This document shows, piece after piece, positions 14,711 through 35,830 of a DNA stretch of 64,000 nt (the stretch's first letter is position 1; each line of letters starts with the position of its first letter). Position numbers and translations under genes: made by a program. The stretch spans positions 57,107,769-57,171,768 of the forward strand of contig NC_021677.1 of the NCBI RefSeq assembly GCF_000247815.1, in the 5' to 3' direction. The notes under the pieces are model-generated. The model had not been told where the DNA came from. It ran no database searches and saw nothing but the letters and a program-made list of their open reading frames with translations. Source of the stretch: Ficedula albicollis. Taxonomy: Eukaryota; Chordata; Aves; Passeriformes; Muscicapidae.

Positions 14711-15990
14711 AACATTTTAAACATCTCCTCTGAAACTGAAAAAGAAGCTCAACAGCTATTGTGATATTTTAAAGCTCATACCAGGTCTTCGTGAAGTCCC
14801 TCTTTTTAACTTTCAGTAAATCTTGAAAGCTAAGAGCTAGGCTGGCCACTTATAAATTCTCAGGATTGCAGCCCATAGCACTGCCAAAATGAGAAAAACA
14901 ACAGAGCACAGAGAGGTCCTCCAAAAATAAGAATAGCAAATCACTTAAAAATATAACTGATGGCATCCAGCAAATCTTTTTCTTTCTGGCTACGCCTTGT
15001 GCAATGCTTACACCTCCAGTTTTAAAGATCCTTAAGCGCTTTTACACGCTAATATTCACTAAGGAGATGCAAAGGAACAATGTTATGGCAACAGAAAAGT
15101 ACAAATTAGAGGAAAAGAATTCTTAAATATTTTTGCTTCTCCTTCAGGATCTTTCAAGTAACAGCAAAACTTCTAGGATAACTGCTGTTGATTTTTTTTC
15201 ATGTCTGCTTTTGTTCTGTCACCACACTAAATCATTTTTGTCATGGTGGGAGCACTGAAACACCATCATTTCACCCTCCTGCAGATGTTGTCCCATTCTG
15301 GGGAGAACATTCAGGAGTGGCCAGCCCCAGGCTGCCTCAGCACCCAGAGCTTCTCCCCTTCCACAGCAGCCACATTCCTCCTGTCACTCCAGGCCTTTTC
15401 TCTAACAGTCCCATGCTGCTCCCCTGCACGCTTTTACATGTCATCTGAAATACTCATCTATTTAAACACCCATCTACTTGCAAGCCAGGCTGACTTGTTT
15501 ATGTTCTCCTATACTACCCTTGATCACTTCTCAGGCTACTTCAGTCATTCTGATTTTTTCTGCCTACATTTAAGTAGATTCACTTTTAAGCTTCCCTGCA
15601 GTGCAATTCATGCTCTTTGTGAGCCTTAGCATGGACTTTCATACATGTGAACTCCAGGGCACTGGGTTTTGTTTCACTAGAACAGGAAAAAAACATTAAT
15701 TCAAGTTCAGTTGGAAAGGTTTAACGAACTTTACTTTGAAAGGCTACTACAACACAGCTTATAATTGAAAAACAGAGGTACTCGGGGTGTTTTTGAAGTT
15801 AGTACACGTAAATACCATCATTCCCAGTTTCTCCATTTAGCTTCTGTAGTTGGCAGGTCTACTTACACTAGGAATTCACATTCTTTAAGAAACATTTTTG
15901 GGTCAAGTTCAGACCAGCAGGCTGTAAACAAGGGCTCCTGATCCTGAGCAGGAGGCTCTATAAATCACCCTTAGCCCTTCACCGAATGCA
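14020..15990. other. Noncoding stretch with (TA)n
   Basis: AT-rich DNA without a recognisable gene. A (TA)n microsatellite with one TATG interruption occupies about 14677-14711. Confidence 0.65.
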
Positions 15991-16440
15991 GGGCTGATCC
16001 CTTACATGGCAGAGGTCACTCCTGCTTTCCAGCAGGGTCTCTATCGGGGCCGAGCCGTGCTTGGTACGCGCCCCGCGTCTGTCCCTGAGCTCACGGCTCA
16101 GCCACGGCTCCCCTGCCAAGCTGAGTCATCCTCACTCCGCTCCCACAGCCGGGACGTTTTATCCACTCCTCCAGCCACCCCCCCCATGCCACCTTGGGGA
16201 CTTGCTTCCCACTGCGCCGCTCTAATCCTGCCTGCCTTTGCCGCGGGACTTGCTTCCCACTGCGCCGCTCTAATCCTGCCTGCCTTTGCCGCTCCCTCCC
16301 ACTCAGGATCTCTTCTCCCACTCAGGATCTCTTCTCCCACTCCCCAGTGCCACAAGACCCTCCTGCCAGCTCCCCCAGTGCTCTCCAGTTCTCCTTCACT
16401 TCCCCTGACCGCTTTTCCCAATCCAGCTGATACTGAAGGA
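15990..16440. repeat. GC-rich patch with 48-bp tandem duplication
   Basis: A 48-bp unit at 16197-16244 is repeated at 16245-16292. It is followed by two copies of a 19-bp unit (actcaggatctcttctccc) at about 16302-16340. The surrounding 450 bp are GC-rich with some CG dinucleotides. No gene was recognised. Confidence 0.85.
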
Positions 16441-19272
<2,832 letters not shown>

Positions 19273-21408
19273 TTATGTTCTTTTCAAATGCTTGGCATTA
19301 TAGTGAGATCTCATATCTTTCCTCAAATTAAATTTTGCTCCACATACTCCACATGTATACAGATGAACATCCCTGTGCTGCTCCAGTTGCTCATTATTTG
19401 GGAATATCTGAAAGCAGACCTGGCATATAGTCTCTCCAGCTGATAAGTGAGATATCATATGCCGTACATGGTCATGTTTTCGGAAGTTTCCTTGATCACA
19501 AATGGAACAGACATACCTGGCCATGCCTTTGTGCATATCATTGTGGAGCCGCAACTGGCGCTCTCTTAAGAACTGCTTCCCACATGTCTGACAAACAAAC
19601 TGTTTTTCCTTGGTATGAACGGTATAGTGTTCCCGCAAGTGGCAACGCTGATAAAACCCTTTCCCGCAAAGGTTGCAGAAATGCTTACGCCTGTGATCCC
19701 TCTCGTTCTCTTCCAGCATGGAGTTCTTGAACAGATCTTGCTCCAGGCAGTTTGTCATATGTTCAACCACTAGGTTTTCAGTATCAAAACGCTGGCCGCA
19801 ATTAGGGCATCGGAAAGGGCAGGCAGAATGCTTGTACAACTGGTTTTTTTGAAGGCTGTTCATTTGGAAGTGACTGTCCCTGAAGTCCTCTAGCATCTCT
19901 GCAAACATCATGTCCCTTATTTCTGACTGCTCCTCGGGGTTTTCTTCCAAGTCCATTTTCTCCTCAGAATTTCTGATCCCGTTCATGGTCAGATCCTGGG
20001 GTTCTCCACAGGTCTGTGCATGATCCTGTAGCTGCTTGCCTTTGACCAGTATTTGACCACACTTGCCACAAGCACATATATTTTCTATGTGTTTGGATAA
20101 ATAATGAGAGGACAAATCTTCCTCAGTGATTGTTAGCCCACAAAGTTCACAGGGAGCATTCTCCACATCTTCCTGCACTGAAGGAGCCTTGCTGTTAAGG
20201 TGCCGTGGACTTTTCAAACACTTTCTTTCATCCTCATCCATGGATAAGCGAGGCTTTAGAGTCTTCCGAGCATTTCTCTTCTCTCTCATCTCCTCCTCAA
20301 CATAGTATCTGTAAAGCGGCTCTTCCTGTTCATCGTCTAGGTCGTCATTGTCAGAAGACTCATTGCAGTCTTTATCTGCCACCTTGATAATATTAAAATC
20401 CTTCAGCTCATCTGTAGGATTGTCCTCTGGCTCCACCTTGATGATAATCCTCTTCCTCTCAGAGGCTCTACTTCCTTCTTCACCTGATGTCTCAGAGGCA
20501 ACCGTGCTGCTTTTTCTGCTCGTGACGTTTGACACAGGAGATGATGAATCATCCGCAGCATGGTTCGAGTCCCCCTTGTATTTCTCTGTTTGTGTGGAGA
20601 TCATTTTAGAAGTAGAGTTCTTTTCACTAAAGTCCATTTTCTCAGCACTGTAGTACCTGGCACTTTGGTAGGAATGCCTGTTGGTGCATGTTAACACGTG
20701 CTCATCCAGTAGCTTTTCACAGCTGAAACTAAACCCGCAGCTGTCGCAGGTGAAGCTCCTTCCAAACCGGCGCGAGTGTGACACGCGCTCCTTCGTGTGA
20801 GAGAATTTGGACGTGGTGCTTTTTTTGCAGACATCAAACAGTTGCTCAGGGAAGCTGTTGAGCTGCAAAGTTTCTTCCTCAGGCTCTTTGTTATGGGATG
20901 TATTTACCGTTGAACTTGGTGGCTCCATTCCCCACCTGTTTGCTTCACTGCCATTTCTAGCAAGTGCATCTTCATACATTCTCACCCCAAATATCATTTT
21001 ACCAGTCTGGGTGCTAGAAGCAGGAGATGAACATTTTAAACTAGATGAGTCTGTATCCTGTATATCTTCTAGAGACTCGGGTACGTTATATAGCTGTAAA
21101 TAGTTCATGGCCACTTTAAATTGCTCAAAATTGGCAGGGGCTGTCATGATTTTTCCTAAATACATGAACTGTAAAATAAGATCAAAGCATTCAGCGCTAA
21201 TCTTCATGTTGCTTAGATTCAGCTGGGCTGTAGTGTTTTGATGGTTCATAAAAAACATCCTAAAATAGGCGCTGCAGGCAGCAAGGACTGCTTTATGTGC
21301 TTGGAAATAAATATCATCGATAGCGATGCAGCAGTCGCACAGAAAGCCCCACTCTCTTTGCTTGTTTAGCTGCTGAAGGACATAGTTGCTATGGCTGGTT
21401 TTTGCCAT
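19273..21408 (-). CDS. ZBTB1: ZBTB1, BTB/POZ and zinc-finger transcriptional repressor
   Basis: A complete 711-residue protein in one exon, close to the roughly 713 residues of human ZBTB1 and recognisable along its whole length. The BTB dimerisation domain spans about residues 14-120, with [20 protein letters not shown] at 22-41. An atypical zinc finger with CDSCG is at 221-245. A sumoylation-type IKVE motif is at K324. An acidic linker follows at about 348-375. CELCG and CACGKCG zinc-binding pairs are at 420-467. C2H2 fingers run from about 531 to the end, with CNLCG, CQTCG, CSICD, CQVCF and CGVCG, and the protein ends in HLKRT. The ATG is in a good context (acaagATGG), and a splice acceptor (ttctttatgcag) is visible just upstream, so the exon starts at 21428 and earlier 5' UTR exons must lie to the right. 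The family represses transcription in the nucleus, is needed for lymphoid development in mammals, and has reported roles in replication-stress responses. The gene is head-to-head with ZBTB25. No disruption is seen. Confidence 0.98.
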   Translation of the reverse strand: MAKTSHSNYVLQQLNKQREWGFLCDCCIAIDDIYFQAHKAVLAACSAYFRMFFMNHQNTTAQLNLSNMKISAECFDLILQFMYLGKIMTAPANFEQFKVAMNYLQLYNVPESLEDIQDTDSSSLKCSSPASSTQTGKMIFGVRMYEDALARNGSEANRWGMEPPSSTVNTSHNKEPEEETLQLNSFPEQLFDVCKKSTTSKFSHTKERVSHSRRFGRSFTCDSCGFSFSCEKLLDEHVLTCTNRHSYQSARYYSAEKMDFSEKNSTSKMISTQTEKYKGDSNHAADDSSSPVSNVTSRKSSTVASETSGEEGSRASERKRIIIKVEPEDNPTDELKDFNIIKVADKDCNESSDNDDLDDEQEEPLYRYYVEEEMREKRNARKTLKPRLSMDEDERKCLKSPRHLNSKAPSVQEDVENAPCELCGLTITEEDLSSHYLSKHIENICACGKCGQILVKGKQLQDHAQTCGEPQDLTMNGIRNSEEKMDLEENPEEQSEIRDMMFAEMLEDFRDSHFQMNSLQKNQLYKHSACPFRCPNCGQRFDTENLVVEHMTNCLEQDLFKNSMLEENERDHRRKHFCNLCGKGFYQRCHLREHYTVHTKEKQFVCQTCGKQFLRERQLRLHNDMHKGMARYVCSICDQGNFRKHDHVRHMISHLSAGETICQVCFQIFPNNEQLEQHRDVHLYTCGVCGAKFNLRKDMRSHYNAKHLKRT

Positions 21409-21433
21409 CTTGTACTTCGATTACAGCCCTGCA
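21409..21433 (-). other. ZBTB1: ZBTB1 coding-exon splice acceptor and 5' UTR end
   Basis: On the minus strand the sequence ttctttatgcag ends at about 21429, followed by 20 bases of 5' UTR and the ATG at 21408. This matches vertebrate ZBTB1, in which the whole coding region is one exon preceded by a noncoding exon. Confidence 0.8.
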
Positions 21434-22727
21434 TAAAGAAAAAGGTATCTGTTAAATCACGAGCACAAAACCCAAAGCCTACTTAAACGCAGGGAGGAAC
21501 TGCCATCTCTTTTCTCTCTAGATCTTCCTATTCTGCCAGTCTGCGGTACAGCTTCCTGTCTGGAGATCTCTGCTGGTAACTACTTATGAATATTGATGCC
21601 AGTGAAAACATCCATAATTCCATGTGCTCACCACTAGACTTACAAGACTAGTAAACTAATAAACATAACCAGCACACACGTCAATCAGAGCTGCTAGAAT
21701 ATAAATTAGCAAATATATCTCAAAGTCCTACAGCCAGGGTTTTCAGATATTAATTCTGAACGCAGAACTTCAAAAACTTCACAGGGTAGACTTCTGTAAG
21801 ATGGCCCCAGGACAACACCTATACAAGGTGAGCTGGCTGTCAGAAACCACTCTTCAGTCTCAACTTGCCTTTTTACCTGCCAGTCCAACGGGCACATGAT
21901 GCAACGCACACTGGAAACCACGCCAAGCTCAAACTGGTCTTTCCCTCCCCATTAAAGGAAATTAAGAGACAACAGAGCACCCACACAAGCTACTCCACAC
22001 ATTTTGCTCTTCGTGGCAGCTGAGGGACCACCTCAACCTTCTCTGCAAGGCGTCCTGCAGACCAGGAACTGCAAACTGAAACGCCTTCTCAGAAGCAGAG
22101 GGCAGCCAGGCTGCGGTGGCACGTCCCACGTTCGAGCCCGCTGCAGATGGTGACCAGGCGAGCTGCGTGACAGCCACAGGGACTGCAGAGGCAGGAAGTG
22201 GTGCACGCCGTGCCTCCAACTGCTCTCAAAACCACTCGTTCAGAGAGCTGAAATGTAACCAAAACACGTAGATGGGAAACCGGACAAAGAAAAAGTCGGC
22301 AATGGAGAACTGAGAGAGCCAGAGGTGGAGCCAAGGTGAAATGAAGCCTCGGCAAAGACTGGAGAGAAAAGTCTGCCAGTGCTGGGGGCTGCTCTGTGTG
22401 AAACGACTAACTTGTTCTCAAGAGAAAAGAGGAAGAAAACATGATGGTTTATGTTAACAAAAAATATCCAGAAGAAATGCACTGTATACAGGAGGTGTGC
22501 GTTTGATTAAAGACAAACTTCACCGAGTGTGGCCAACGCCTAATCACGACTCACTTTGGAAAACCTTTACTGATACACAAAAGCTGTTCCTCAGCACAGG
22601 CTGAGGGGGTGAGGAGGCAGAAGAGGGTATAGAGAACACCCTAATTGAAATGAAAAACATAAAGCAGTAATGAGGATTCTTAACATTTTGAAAGGTTATT
22701 GCAAACAATGCAAATAACTGTAAGAGG

Positions 22728-22883
22728 TTTGTACAAATAAAGTACAGGCTAGCAAATAACATATACTAAAGGGCATTTTGTGACTCAATGAAATGCATGG
22801 ATTGATTTGTACAAATAAAGTACAGGCTAGCAAATAACATGTACTAAAGGGCATTTTATGACTCAATGAAATGCATGGATTGA
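22728..22883. repeat. Two-copy tandem duplication, 78-bp unit
   Basis: The unit at 22728-22805 starts tttgtacaaataaagtacag and is repeated at 22806-22883 with very few differences (for example catatact versus catgtact). Confidence 0.93.
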
Positions 22884-24867
22884 TTCGCAACCACTCTTTC
22901 AACTGTCCAAAATTTAAACACAATACACACACAAATGCTCCATTTTTCTTCTTATTTTCCTAACAGCTTACATCTCCTAGGGGGAAAAAGGGGTAGAGAA
23001 ATTCAATTCCGCAATTACTGTTGAATTCGCAAGTCCTAGGCGTTGCCTGGCTTGTTAAGCAGCAAACCTAGCATTAAGTCCCCGTTCTTCATTCCACAAA
23101 GGACTGCCAGGGCAGCAAGGCTCCCTAGCTCTCGAGAAAAGAACGTGCTCACCCCACCCAGCAATATTCCCTACTGCCAACTCACACAGCAGCCCCTATG
23201 GATCACCACCAGCACAAGATCTCGTCTGGTAACTGGAAGCTTGAGATTTGGGTTGAGCTACATTGATGATGAGCATCTGAATGGCAGCTGCTCCTCTCCT
23301 CTCAACACAACCCTCCACACCCAGAACTCCAGGCTAGCACCCTGCCATAATAATTCTCAGATTGGTTTGGCTCAGTGATGTCCACTGCAGAAATGCAACT
23401 CGTTGCATGGAATCCATTTCTCTTTTTTACTAACTTGCAAGGCAGTGGCTTTGAAAGCAGGAGAACCTCTGAAACAACTTCACACCTTTTCTACAAAAAC
23501 TGGTTGTCTGTGTCACTGGGTGATTTCAGATGTTTCTGTGAAGAGCAGCAAAGCTCTTCACATCAAGTAATAATAAAAGTGCATTTCATATTCCTCCAAG
23601 TGGTAAAGTGTTTTGGATTTGAAGCAATTCATTAGATGCTTAAATGTAACTCAATCTATTGTATTAAGAATGGCAGCTGCATAATGATAAAGAATTAACT
23701 TCAGCTTCCACATTCTAAGAGTGAAAACCAATGAGAAAATGAGATGATGCTGTCTAAGGCACTACTGGCCTCTTGGTGTGAGCTGCCAACTGAGAAAAAG
23801 CTCAGGACAGCTCATGTCAACTTCCCCATCTTCATAAAGTGGCAAGTTCTAAATGTTTTATTTAATTGTGGGGTTTTTACACTAGATATACTCCATTGTG
23901 TCCTCCAATAGAAAAACAGCAATACAAGCAGCAAGCCACTAGAACAGGTGGTCACAAACTATCTGCAGGCACCTGCAGATGGGGTCGTTTCCAGATGGTG
24001 GGAACAATGAGTGACAGCACACAAAGTCACCTTTTCAAGTCTTCTTCTTTAAAAATGGTAAAAGGTATTTCTCCTTTTGACACATTAATTCCTGCAAAGC
24101 TTTCAGCACTTTCAGTAGATCCTGACATGCAACAATGACCCACTGGCAGTGTCACCACTCAGGGAAAAAGGAGGATGAGGAGCATGAGGCTGCTTGAGCA
24201 GGATGGCAGGGTTTTGAGTTTGACATGTACTTGGTCTCTACCACAGCAGTACTACATGTAGGTATTAAAACAGAGTGTATCAGGTTATTTGTGTTGATGC
24301 AAGTCCTGGCATCCTCCCTCTGTATTAACCTGTATGCTGTATGAACCTGCTGGATGTCACTTCCCACCACGAGAGCCTGTGTTGGGCTATTTAAACTTCG
24401 ACACATTTCAACCAGCAATGGCAAAACTTTCCTTCTGAAACCTTGGACTGATTACTTTTCCCTCCTGCACAGAAAAGCTCAGCCAAAACGGTTCCAAAAA
24501 TGAGGGTAAGAAAAATCTTTCATGTATGCAGATTATTACTTTTTCATTTAGAAATTAGAAGTTTCTCTTCCAAAATCTTTGAGGAGACACGTTATGTGGG
24601 AGAAAGCGATATGGCTTAGATATGTTGTCACAATATAAAAATCTGCCCAAATTTGGCCAAGCTATATGCTTGAGGAGGAGAAGATACAAATTATCAGTTT
24701 ATTCACACTGAAGATTTTTATTAGTTGTTAAAACTTCAGATTGCAGCCTTGCTGAGAACATTTCATCCTTTTGCATCTGCTTAGCACACAGGGGCCTAGC
24801 TGAGCCATCCACAATGAAATCCCCTTTTGCACAGAGCTCTGCCATGGTTTTAAACTACAAAAGGGCT

Positions 24868-25088
24868 GATTCAGATAGAGGGAAGAAATTTTTTATTATG
24901 AGGCTGTTGAGACCCTGGCACAGGTTGCCCAGAGAGGTGGTGGATGCCCCATCCCTGGAAACACTGGAGGCCAGGCTGGATTGGGTTCTGAGCAGCCTGA
25001 TTTTATTGATATCCCTGCTCATTGCAGGGGGGTGGACTAGATGGCATTTAAAGATCCCTTCCAACCCAAACCATTCCTTGATTCCATG
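24868..25088 (+). mobile_element. CR1 LINE, truncated 3' end
   Basis: Plus-strand CR1 3' region: ccctggcacaggttgcccag, then agaggtggtggatgccccat, then ggaggccaggctggattggg, then aagatcccttccaacccaaa and a terminal attccttgattccatg. It is better preserved than the copy at 4771. It lies in the presumed ZBTB1 first intron, antisense to ZBTB1. Confidence 0.94.
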
Positions 25089-25648
25089 TGCCACCTCCAC
25101 AATGGCACAGCTGAGAGCAAAGCCTGCTGGAGACTGCTCCACAGCACGGCTCACCACGGGGTCTCAGCTTCCCCGTGCTGATGGAGACGATGCCCAGTTC
25201 TGGCTGAGGGAGAGCCAGAGCCAGGAGGGGATGCAGGGAAAACACAGGGAGATGGGGAAATGCCAGAAGGATGTGATGGAAACCCTCTGGAAATCTGGAG
25301 AGAAGAGAATGGCAGGTGCTGAGCCAAGAGAAGGGCACTGGGAATCAGGAAGCAGCAGTGGGAATTAAAAATGGGTGCAATGAGGGTCTAAAGAGTGAAG
25401 AAGCCACTTGGGCAAGGGGCTGGGAAGAGCCAGGCTGCAGGGCCTAGGGCAGAAGGGGTAAAAAACACAGACCAGCTCTTTCTGGGGAATGGGTGTAAAA
25501 CAATTACAGCATTCATGCCCCCAGAGCAGGAACTGCACCCCAAATTCCTGCCAGCCCTTTGCCATCAACAAGCATGACAGGCTTGCTGAAAAACTCCTTC
25601 CCAACAAGAGCAGGCTCTCAGAAAATGGTAATTTACCATTATTTGTTA

Positions 25649-25832
25649 ATTGCTAAAATGGCAGCAATCTGCATTTATCACTCATGTGGGTGGATCAAGT
25701 ACTGCAAACTGTTTTTGAAGTTTGCTTTAGAAAAAAAACATTGCTAAAATGGCAGCAATCTGCATTTATCATTCATGTGGGTGGATCAAGTACTGCAAAC
25801 TGGTTTTGAAGTTTGCTTTAGAAAAAAAAACA
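25649..25832. repeat. Two-copy tandem duplication, 91-bp unit
   Basis: Copies at 25649-25739 and 25740-25832 share tgctaaaatggcagcaatct, then tgcatttatca/ttcatgtgg, then the gttttgaagtttgctttag and A8-A9 end. A (TA)n follows at 25861-25886. Confidence 0.93.
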
Positions 25833-28800
25833 GGACTTTTTACAGAAAATTCAAGGTATACACATATATTATATATATATATTATAGTGTATTCTTCCAC
25901 CCTTCTTACCAAAATTTCCCTTACTCAGCACATCCTCTGGATCAGTCCAGGATCTGAGCAGTACAAGACAAGATCCCTGCTCATCTGGCCAAGCATTTGG
26001 TGGATGTGAAGTGAATGAAAGGTGAGAGACAAAAAGGAGGATCTCCCAGCAATGAACACTGCTTGGAGACCATCATCCCATTGCTGTCAGTGCCAGAACA
26101 AGTAATTTCAACCTTTCTGTTTTGAATAAATCTGGCTTGCATTTTTTTGGATGTCCAATTTATTCACCCAGGTAAACACTAGTGGTGGCAACTGAGGCCA
26201 GTGGGAGCTATCCTATGTATTAAACACTGAGTATCTTGGAAAATTAAAGCTCCATGCAGTTTGTCAATCCAAAGCTTTTAATTATTTCTGATCCTCTTTT
26301 TCAAAGACAGGAGAATCACAAGCCACTTGCCCAGTGGACTAGCACACTTGGTGAAGCATCCAAATCCTGGAGGCACCAACCTCACAAGTCCATGAGGAAC
26401 CCAAGGAACTCCATCTTCAGTAGTGATTGATTTGTGCAGTAAACGCAGCACAGGCCACATTGTAAGCAATACTGAATGATGCAGAGGTGTTCTGAGAAAC
26501 TGTGCTAGAAAAGCATCTGATATGAAAATGAAAACTGAAGATATCTGACTTGGGTATTTTCACTCTGATTTTCAAACTCCAAATCTCTCGGTGCATTTTA
26601 TTTCCCTAGAAAATATTTATTTTTACACAGCCAAGCTTTGACTCAAGCTACTTGTCTGCCATAAGGCTTTTCTTTTGAAGCACCACTTAGATATTATTCA
26701 GATGTGACCATGAACACTCACCAATTACACTGTAAGTCTGGTAACAAGAAAAAACAGATAATTACTACAGCTCCATGCCGTAATTTCCTCACACTCAAAG
26801 TTTTCTGAAATGTTTTAAAACAAAAGAAATAAAAGAAATCCTCAAGCAAAGAAGTAGTGAAGTTCTTTTGCTAACTTCTCTGTCTTTAAAACAGACATAC
26901 CACAAGGTTCAGAATTCAGGAGCCTTTCGGCTCCTAAAATTAGTAGGTGGTTTTCAAAACCCAGCATTTCCACTGCTGAGCAGGCAAAAACATAGCACTT
27001 ACATGCTTAGTTACTGGCTGCTTTTCTTTGGAAACCAGGAACAGGCTGGACAAAAGTGTAATAAATGAGTGGGGAATTTGGTGCTAATAGAAAATGAGAC
27101 GGGAAAACCTCAAGCAAACAACGCCCAGTTATCCAAAAAACAAGCACAGGAGGATCAGAAAGCAAATCCCCCATCACTGTCTGCCTCCATACCACACCCT
27201 GGTGTGGGTTCCCAAGAACTCTTCCCCCTAATTTTGCCATTGTGGGTCAGATCTACCAAAAAGCCTGGATTCCTAAATGACAGCATTGATATGCTGCAGA
27301 AAATCCTACAGAACACGTAGAAATTCTCCACACAACACCCAAGAATTTAATGTGTTTGGCTACTGCACTGACCACAGAGCTGTTAAAAGGCTACAACTTC
27401 TACCTAGATATACTCAATGAGAAGCCACAGATACTGCTCTGGGTGTATCAGTTTACACAAACACTGAAAAAACAGCAAAGAACTCGGGGCCAGGTGGTAA
27501 TTGTCCACCCCAACAGTGAGTAGGGATCAGTTTGCATTGCAAGCATAGCCTTGATCATAAATTAAAACAGCTATGGGAATTCCATGTAGTGGCAGGGAAA
27601 ATGTAATTAAGCTCCATTATTCAGGCTATGAAGGACTAAAGGTATAATTTATCCTCCTCTCCCAGCCCTTCCAATCGCCTGCCTTTCAGGCATGCCAGTT
27701 GGGAAGATGATTCCAATGAGGCAGATACTCATCTTCAGACACATCCCAATGGCTGAACCAACATTTTAAACAGACTCCTGGAAAATGAACAGGAACAAGT
27801 TTCATGGCATTTGGGCTAGATTTGAACCAGGGGAAGGGAAGATGCTCAAAAACTTCCAGCAAGAGCTGTCAGAGCTCCTGGATGCCCTTTTCTCCACTGC
27901 TCAGCCAGCAGCTCTCTGCTGATTCAGCATCCATGCCCACAAATGAGAAACAGACGTCAAATTTTAGCAAGTTATGCTTCTCAGCTGCTAACTGAAAGTT
28001 AGTTAAGATACTAACCATGGTCTATGGTCTTAGGCCAGAACACTCCCCAAAAGACAAGGAATACAGCTTGACAGAAAAAAATAACTGAATTTGTGCTAAA
28101 GCCCCATATCAACTTCAAACAACTTTAGATCAGATCTAGGGAGTAGAAGTCCTAGAGAGACCTTATGCACTCCTTTAAAGTAACTTGCTAGCCACAAAGG
28201 TTGACTCTAGAAAGTCACAGTTATCTTTTATCTGGCACCTTTACAGCTGTCAGGCAACATGGTAATGATATGTTTAAAAGAAACAATTAGTGGGGGAAAA
28301 ACTATGACACCCAATTTATGCTTTGCAGCAGAAAGAGCAGCCTTTTCATCTTGGCTCTCTGAGTTACACCAACTTTCAACTTCTGGAGGCATCTTGGTGG
28401 TTTAACGACATCTTGAGACCCTCAAATGAAGTCACAGGTACCTTCCAGGAAAGGATCATTGGATAAATACAGGTTGCACTTCAGTGTAACAAGTTGCTGG
28501 ATGCACACGAATGAAGCACAGTAACTTGTGACACACAGATCAGACTACAGGTTTTCTTGACTCTTCCTGGTCTTAAATGTTTCACATTTTACTTTCAGCA
28601 TACTAAAAATAAAAATAAGGCTACTAAGGTCTCCATGCAATTAAATAAGTCTTATATGGGGGAGAAAAGGCAACAGCCAGTGAATTCTGGAGTTTTGCAG
28701 TGACACTGTGTGCACAAATTAAAAATTACCAGACCAGGGTGAGGATATAAACGGTCCTCATGCAAATTATGTCAGCTGTTGTGCCCACACACTGTGTCCA

Positions 28801-29529
28801 CAGCAGAACTCTCTGGGTGAGGGTGTTTGCCATTCCCAAGCAAAGGCAGGGCAGAATAACCCAACTGCTGGAGAACCACTGCCCAAACTGAAAAATTAAC
28901 ACATGGCTTCTCACTCTACATGTGTATGAGGTCCAGAACAACTCTAGTAAGAGGCCCAGCTGTAACAACTAAGAGAAAGGACACCAGGCTTGTATCAGGA
29001 AACTTTCACTGTCTCAGGTCTACTCTCTTCCCACCCAGCAGGTAAATAGCTACTGTGGCTTTGTCCATCCTGGATTTTCACAGCTCTCCACTGTCAGCAA
29101 GACCAGAAATCTGTGAAAGAAGCAGCCGCTCACATTCAAGTAAGAAAGCATCTAAAAACCCAAATCCCTGGCTGGCATGAGCACTCTCAATGTAATCACT
29201 GCTAATTCCTGTGCCAGTGACAACAGTGGTTGAGTCTGATGAAGAGAAAGACTTGTGCAAGCAGAGCTGAAGCATCTGTTAAGTCTGTGATCTTATTCCA
29301 CACAAAACTTTCTGGCTACTAGGAAGAAGTGGCTTCTATTATTTATCGGAGCTTCCCACGCAGCACCAACCCACATCTTCATTACCTTCATCCAACCCCC
29401 CCAGTGGGTGCCTGCTGGTTCCCTGCAACCTCAGACATCAGCAGAGTGCAACTAATATTACTTGTTACTCCTTAGGTTTTCTGGCCAGTTATCCAAAAAT
29501 CTCTCCACCATCATATCAACTCGCTGTGC

Positions 29530-32060
<2,531 letters not shown>

Positions 32061-34229
32061 ATTTCACACGTTAATACCTCCGCCCTCCCTCCTGGAGCTT
32101 CACGGTGATGCAGGAGCACAGGTCTGGCAGCCACCGCCACGCTCTGTCACAGATCCCGAGGACAGCGCTTTTTTTCATCCTTCCAGGAGCTGTCCCAGGC
32201 CTTCTTCCCACCAGTGTCTGGACCTCTCCTGTCTGACAACATCCAGCTTTCTCCGGAACTATCCCATGTGAGTAAGTGGGATTTCCGGCCCCCCTGCTAT
32301 CTGCCACAGATCTGAGAGAAAACATAAGCCAGGTCAGGCTTTCCTCCAGGTCTTGCCACTTGACTTTTCCACTCCCAAAATGGCATTTGTCTTTCAGCAC
32401 AAGCATTGTTAAGTGTTTAATCCGCACAGCTCCATCATTCAGTTTCTGGCGATCCCATTGTTTTTATGTTGCTGCAACTGAGATCTCTCGAAGTATCTGA
32501 CAAACCAAAGGGGAAAACGTAATCATAGCAAAACTAAGAGGTTTTATTACATATTTGAAAATGGCAAAAGTAACAAAAGAAAGGCAACAAAAATAAAATG
32601 CCACAATGTTAAAATGTACCGGCATCCATCCCTGCTTCAGTGACCCCGAAGGTTGTCCTGAAGCATCCCTCCACTGTGTAAGCAAACAGGACAAACCCAA
32701 GTAACACAATCCAAGTTTCCAAATGGAGGATCAACCCTTCCTTCTGGGTCTGTCTGGGGATTTTCTAACCACTACAGAATAAAAGTGGAGCCTTCAAATT
32801 ATGTCTTTCAGAATGTGTCTAAAAAATCCCCTTTTCTTCTCTCATTCTGCTTCAGCCTTGCCTCAGGAGTGTGAGCAGTGCCAAGGGAAAAAAAACCTCT
32901 GTAGCTGTAAGACACCAGCTCCCACAGAAGGTGGAGGGACCCCCATACTACAACTACTTCGTAGGTTTTCCTGTTTTATAGGAAGTTAAATAAGCGGCCT
33001 CCATAAACCAGCAGAGTCGTGGTTTTCAAATCACACTGAAAAGTTGCTTCTCTCACGGTTCAAGAGTCTTTTTCTCCCCACCTCTTTAGACACCTCAGGG
33101 CAGCACAAGCCCAGAGCGCCCATGAGGGGCTTGTGCAGCCTCTCGCTCTGTCCCATGTGTGTCACAGCAGGAGCTCCTGCCACCTCCGGTAAGGTGGGGC
33201 ACAAGGCAGTCCCCCTTTCTCACCACCCCCGTTCCTACTGCCCTCCCACCACACTTTCCTTTCCAATTTGCTTTTTAAAAAATTATTATTTTCTGACCAC
33301 TGAGAAGGAGGGAGCAGAAACACCCATGAAGAGAGCTGTGATTATGTCCCCAGCATAGGTTGTGTCACTTTGTATTGGCTGAGATGAGTGATATTATCGC
33401 CTGTGTTTTACAGCAAAACACCAAATTTCATTCCTCAACGCTGCTTTCATCAGTTTGGCTCTGGTTTCTCTGAAGCTCTTCAAAGTCCTCCTTGGACCAG
33501 AGTCAACCTAAATAACATGTAAATAATTAATCATTTAAATAAATAACATGCCATCTGCAAATAGCGAGTCACTCTGTATGCAGGTTAATAAATATGTTAA
33601 ATAACCCAAAACAGAGTACAAAACCTTGAGCCACCTACTGCCAACCTTCTTTGAGGAAGAAAAGTGGCTACTGATATTTATAGGAGCAGCAGGATTATAG
33701 CTCCATGATCTCTCAATTCTGCTGCTGTGCAAACACAGGAGAGAAAGATGGTCCCCTAGTCCTGTGAGTTTTATATTTAAAATAGAAGAAATAAAACATA
33801 AGGCAATGAAAAAGATAAAGCTGTGCTGGTCAGAGGGATAAGCAGCAAACACATAGATGAAAATGCTTTGGAGCCTATGCTTTGTCATCTCTCAGCCTAT
33901 CTTCATCATCCAGCCAGGCTCAGGCTGCCTGGAAACAGCCCCATAAGCTGATGCATTCTGGTGGCCAGGGGCATTACTTGCCTTAAATATTCAAGAATTG
34001 CAGTTATGGGGACGCAATAAGAAAATGGACTGCAAACTATCAAATGCTATGAGGAAACCAAGAGGGATGATCTCAGGCACTGAATTTCTTCTGCAGAGGC
34101 CCTGAGTCAGCAGAGATGCCATGGAGGAGGTGGGAGTGATAGATCTTGGAAACTGCACCAAAATCATGACAAAAGCACTCAAATAGTGATTTTCACCGCC
34201 TTTTCCAGCTGGAAAAACAACGTGTGAAC
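32061..34229. other. Noncoding stretch between the two CpG blocks
   Basis: No coding exon, RNA or mobile element recognised in the 2.2 kb between the ZBTB1-side and ZBTB25-side CpG blocks. A plus-strand donor-like ATG|GTGAGT-type site (catgtgagtaagtgg) lies near 32269, with no exon support. Confidence 0.55.

Positions 34230-35830
<1,601 letters not shown>

Larger units (their letters stand above)
21434..29529 (-). other. ZBTB1 5' noncoding region, presumed first intron
   Basis: About 8 kb between the ZBTB1 coding exon and its likely CpG-island promoter. No coding exon recognised. It contains a 78-bp tandem duplication, a CR1 fragment, a 91-bp tandem duplication and a short (TA)n at 25861-25886. 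Intron status is inferred from the acceptor at 21429; no first-exon donor could be fixed. Confidence 0.5.
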